In this document: piece by piece, positions 63,568 to 64,000 of the stretch | Layout: each line of letters opens with the position of its first letter | Position numbering within the stretch: the first letter of the stretch is position 1 | DNA from: Linepithema humile | Lineage: Eukaryota; Arthropoda; Insecta; Hymenoptera; Formicidae | Assembly (NCBI RefSeq): GCF_040581485.1 | Contig: NC_090134.1 | Location: 14,065,501 to 14,129,500, forward strand | DNA: 64,000 bases | Direction of reading: 5' to 3' | The notes under the pieces: model-generated | The model's database searches: none | What the model was told of the DNA's origin: nothing | What the model saw: only the letters and a program-made list of their open reading frames with translations | Made by a program: the position numbers and the translations under genes

Positions 63568-64000
63568 GCGGGGTTAAACTCGAAGCAGGGATCCAAGAAT
63601 CAAACTTACGGGGATAACCACGCCAGCTAACCAGCACCTGCTTATTATTACCGCGACCCCGGCTTCTTATCACACGGTCGACGATAAACTCCTCCTCCTG
63701 CAAGTTTTTCTCAACCCGAGCCAATTCTTGTTCGTAAAAAATACCGTCTATGACTTCTCCCGCTAAATCGCTCAGCTCGTACACACGTGGTTTTCGCCAA
63801 TCGAGTATGCGATGAATTCGAAATATCTCCTCACTCCACCGCGCCTCGTATCCTTTCTCAAAGACGACCTTTGCTCTACTGATACGAACGTGATCACCGA
63901 CGTGGTATTTAGCCTTTCGGCGTTTTTCGTTCGCTTCGCCGTTGCTCCTCCATCGGCGCGTTATATTTTCACACGCGATACGCGCATTTTCTCTCGTAAC
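63518..64000 (-). CDS. Polinton-type integrase C-terminus with chromodomain, partial
   Basis: C-terminal 160 codons of a retroviral-type (rve) integrase; the catalytic core is beyond the right edge. It has an SH3-like segment (KYHVGDHVRISRAKVVFEKGY...WSEEIFRIHRI) and ends with a chromodomain: VDRVIRSRGRGNNKQVLVSWRGYP, DSWIPASSL. Such integrases insert Polintons and relatives, and the chromodomain can guide them to chromatin. The frame is open from 64000 to the stop at 63518. Confidence 0.8.
   Translation of the reverse strand, partial: VTRENARIACENITRRWRSNGEANEKRRKAKYHVGDHVRISRAKVVFEKGYEARWSEEIFRIHRILDWRKPRVYELSDLAGEVIDGIFYEQELARVEKNLQEEEFIVDRVIRSRGRGNNKQVLVSWRGYPRKFDSWIPASSLTPLVQNEDGSISLDSSQQ

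Overview
The window looks like an arthropod nuclear genome, most likely an insect and possibly an ant or other hymenopteran. That lineage guess is an inference from the transposon and host gene content. It carries a long, partly decayed piece of an entomopoxvirus-like genome. No search could be run, so family calls rest on motifs, lengths, order and codon-level reading.

Positions 1-41830 are very A+T-rich, intronless and tightly packed, with genes on both strands and many start codons inside TAAATG, the poxvirus late-promoter motif. Recognisable poxvirus core functions are: poly(A) polymerase catalytic subunit (cut by the left edge), NAD+-dependent DNA ligase, VLTF-3-like and VLTF-2 late transcription factors, D13-type scaffold, mRNA capping enzyme, G1-type metalloprotease, NPH-II helicase, E10-like thiol oxidase, DNA polymerase X, L1-type myristoylated membrane protein, H7-, topoisomerase IB- and H5-like genes, and a RAP94 fragment. 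Entomopoxvirus-type accessory genes include a tryptophan-repeat family in three places. Many genes are broken: nonsense codon at 1390, frameshifts in a ~960-codon coiled-coil gene, the protease and topoisomerase IB, an inversion inside the capping enzyme, and truncated RAP94 and PIF1/RecD-like helicase. Others (ligase, D13, NPH-II, L1, PolX, VLTF-2) are still fully open. Two foreign blocks interrupt the viral segment: a GC-rich block at about 9.24-10.07 kb, and a 9-kb EnSpm/CACTA-like DNA transposon (14008-23020) sitting exactly inside a tryptophan-repeat gene with a TA target duplication. This fits a virus fixed in a host chromosome rather than a free virus.

Positions 41831-58560 are host DNA dense in transposons. 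A DUF4806-type gene on the minus strand (50.4 to 43.0 kb) has its last exon split by a 5.46-kb element, which holds a hAT transposon with an 8-bp target duplication, which holds a MITE, which holds another palindrome. Next come a second CACTA-like region (zinc-finger exon plus a divergent six-exon gene), a broken ADAMTS-like gene, tRNA-derived repeats and a 101/112-bp minisatellite.

Positions 59086-64000 hold one end of a Polinton/Maverick-like element on the minus strand: integrase C-terminus with chromodomain, two structural-type proteins, a basic pX-like protein, a capsid-like protein (frameshifted), a nuclease-like ORF and an adenain-type protease. The window ends inside the integrase.
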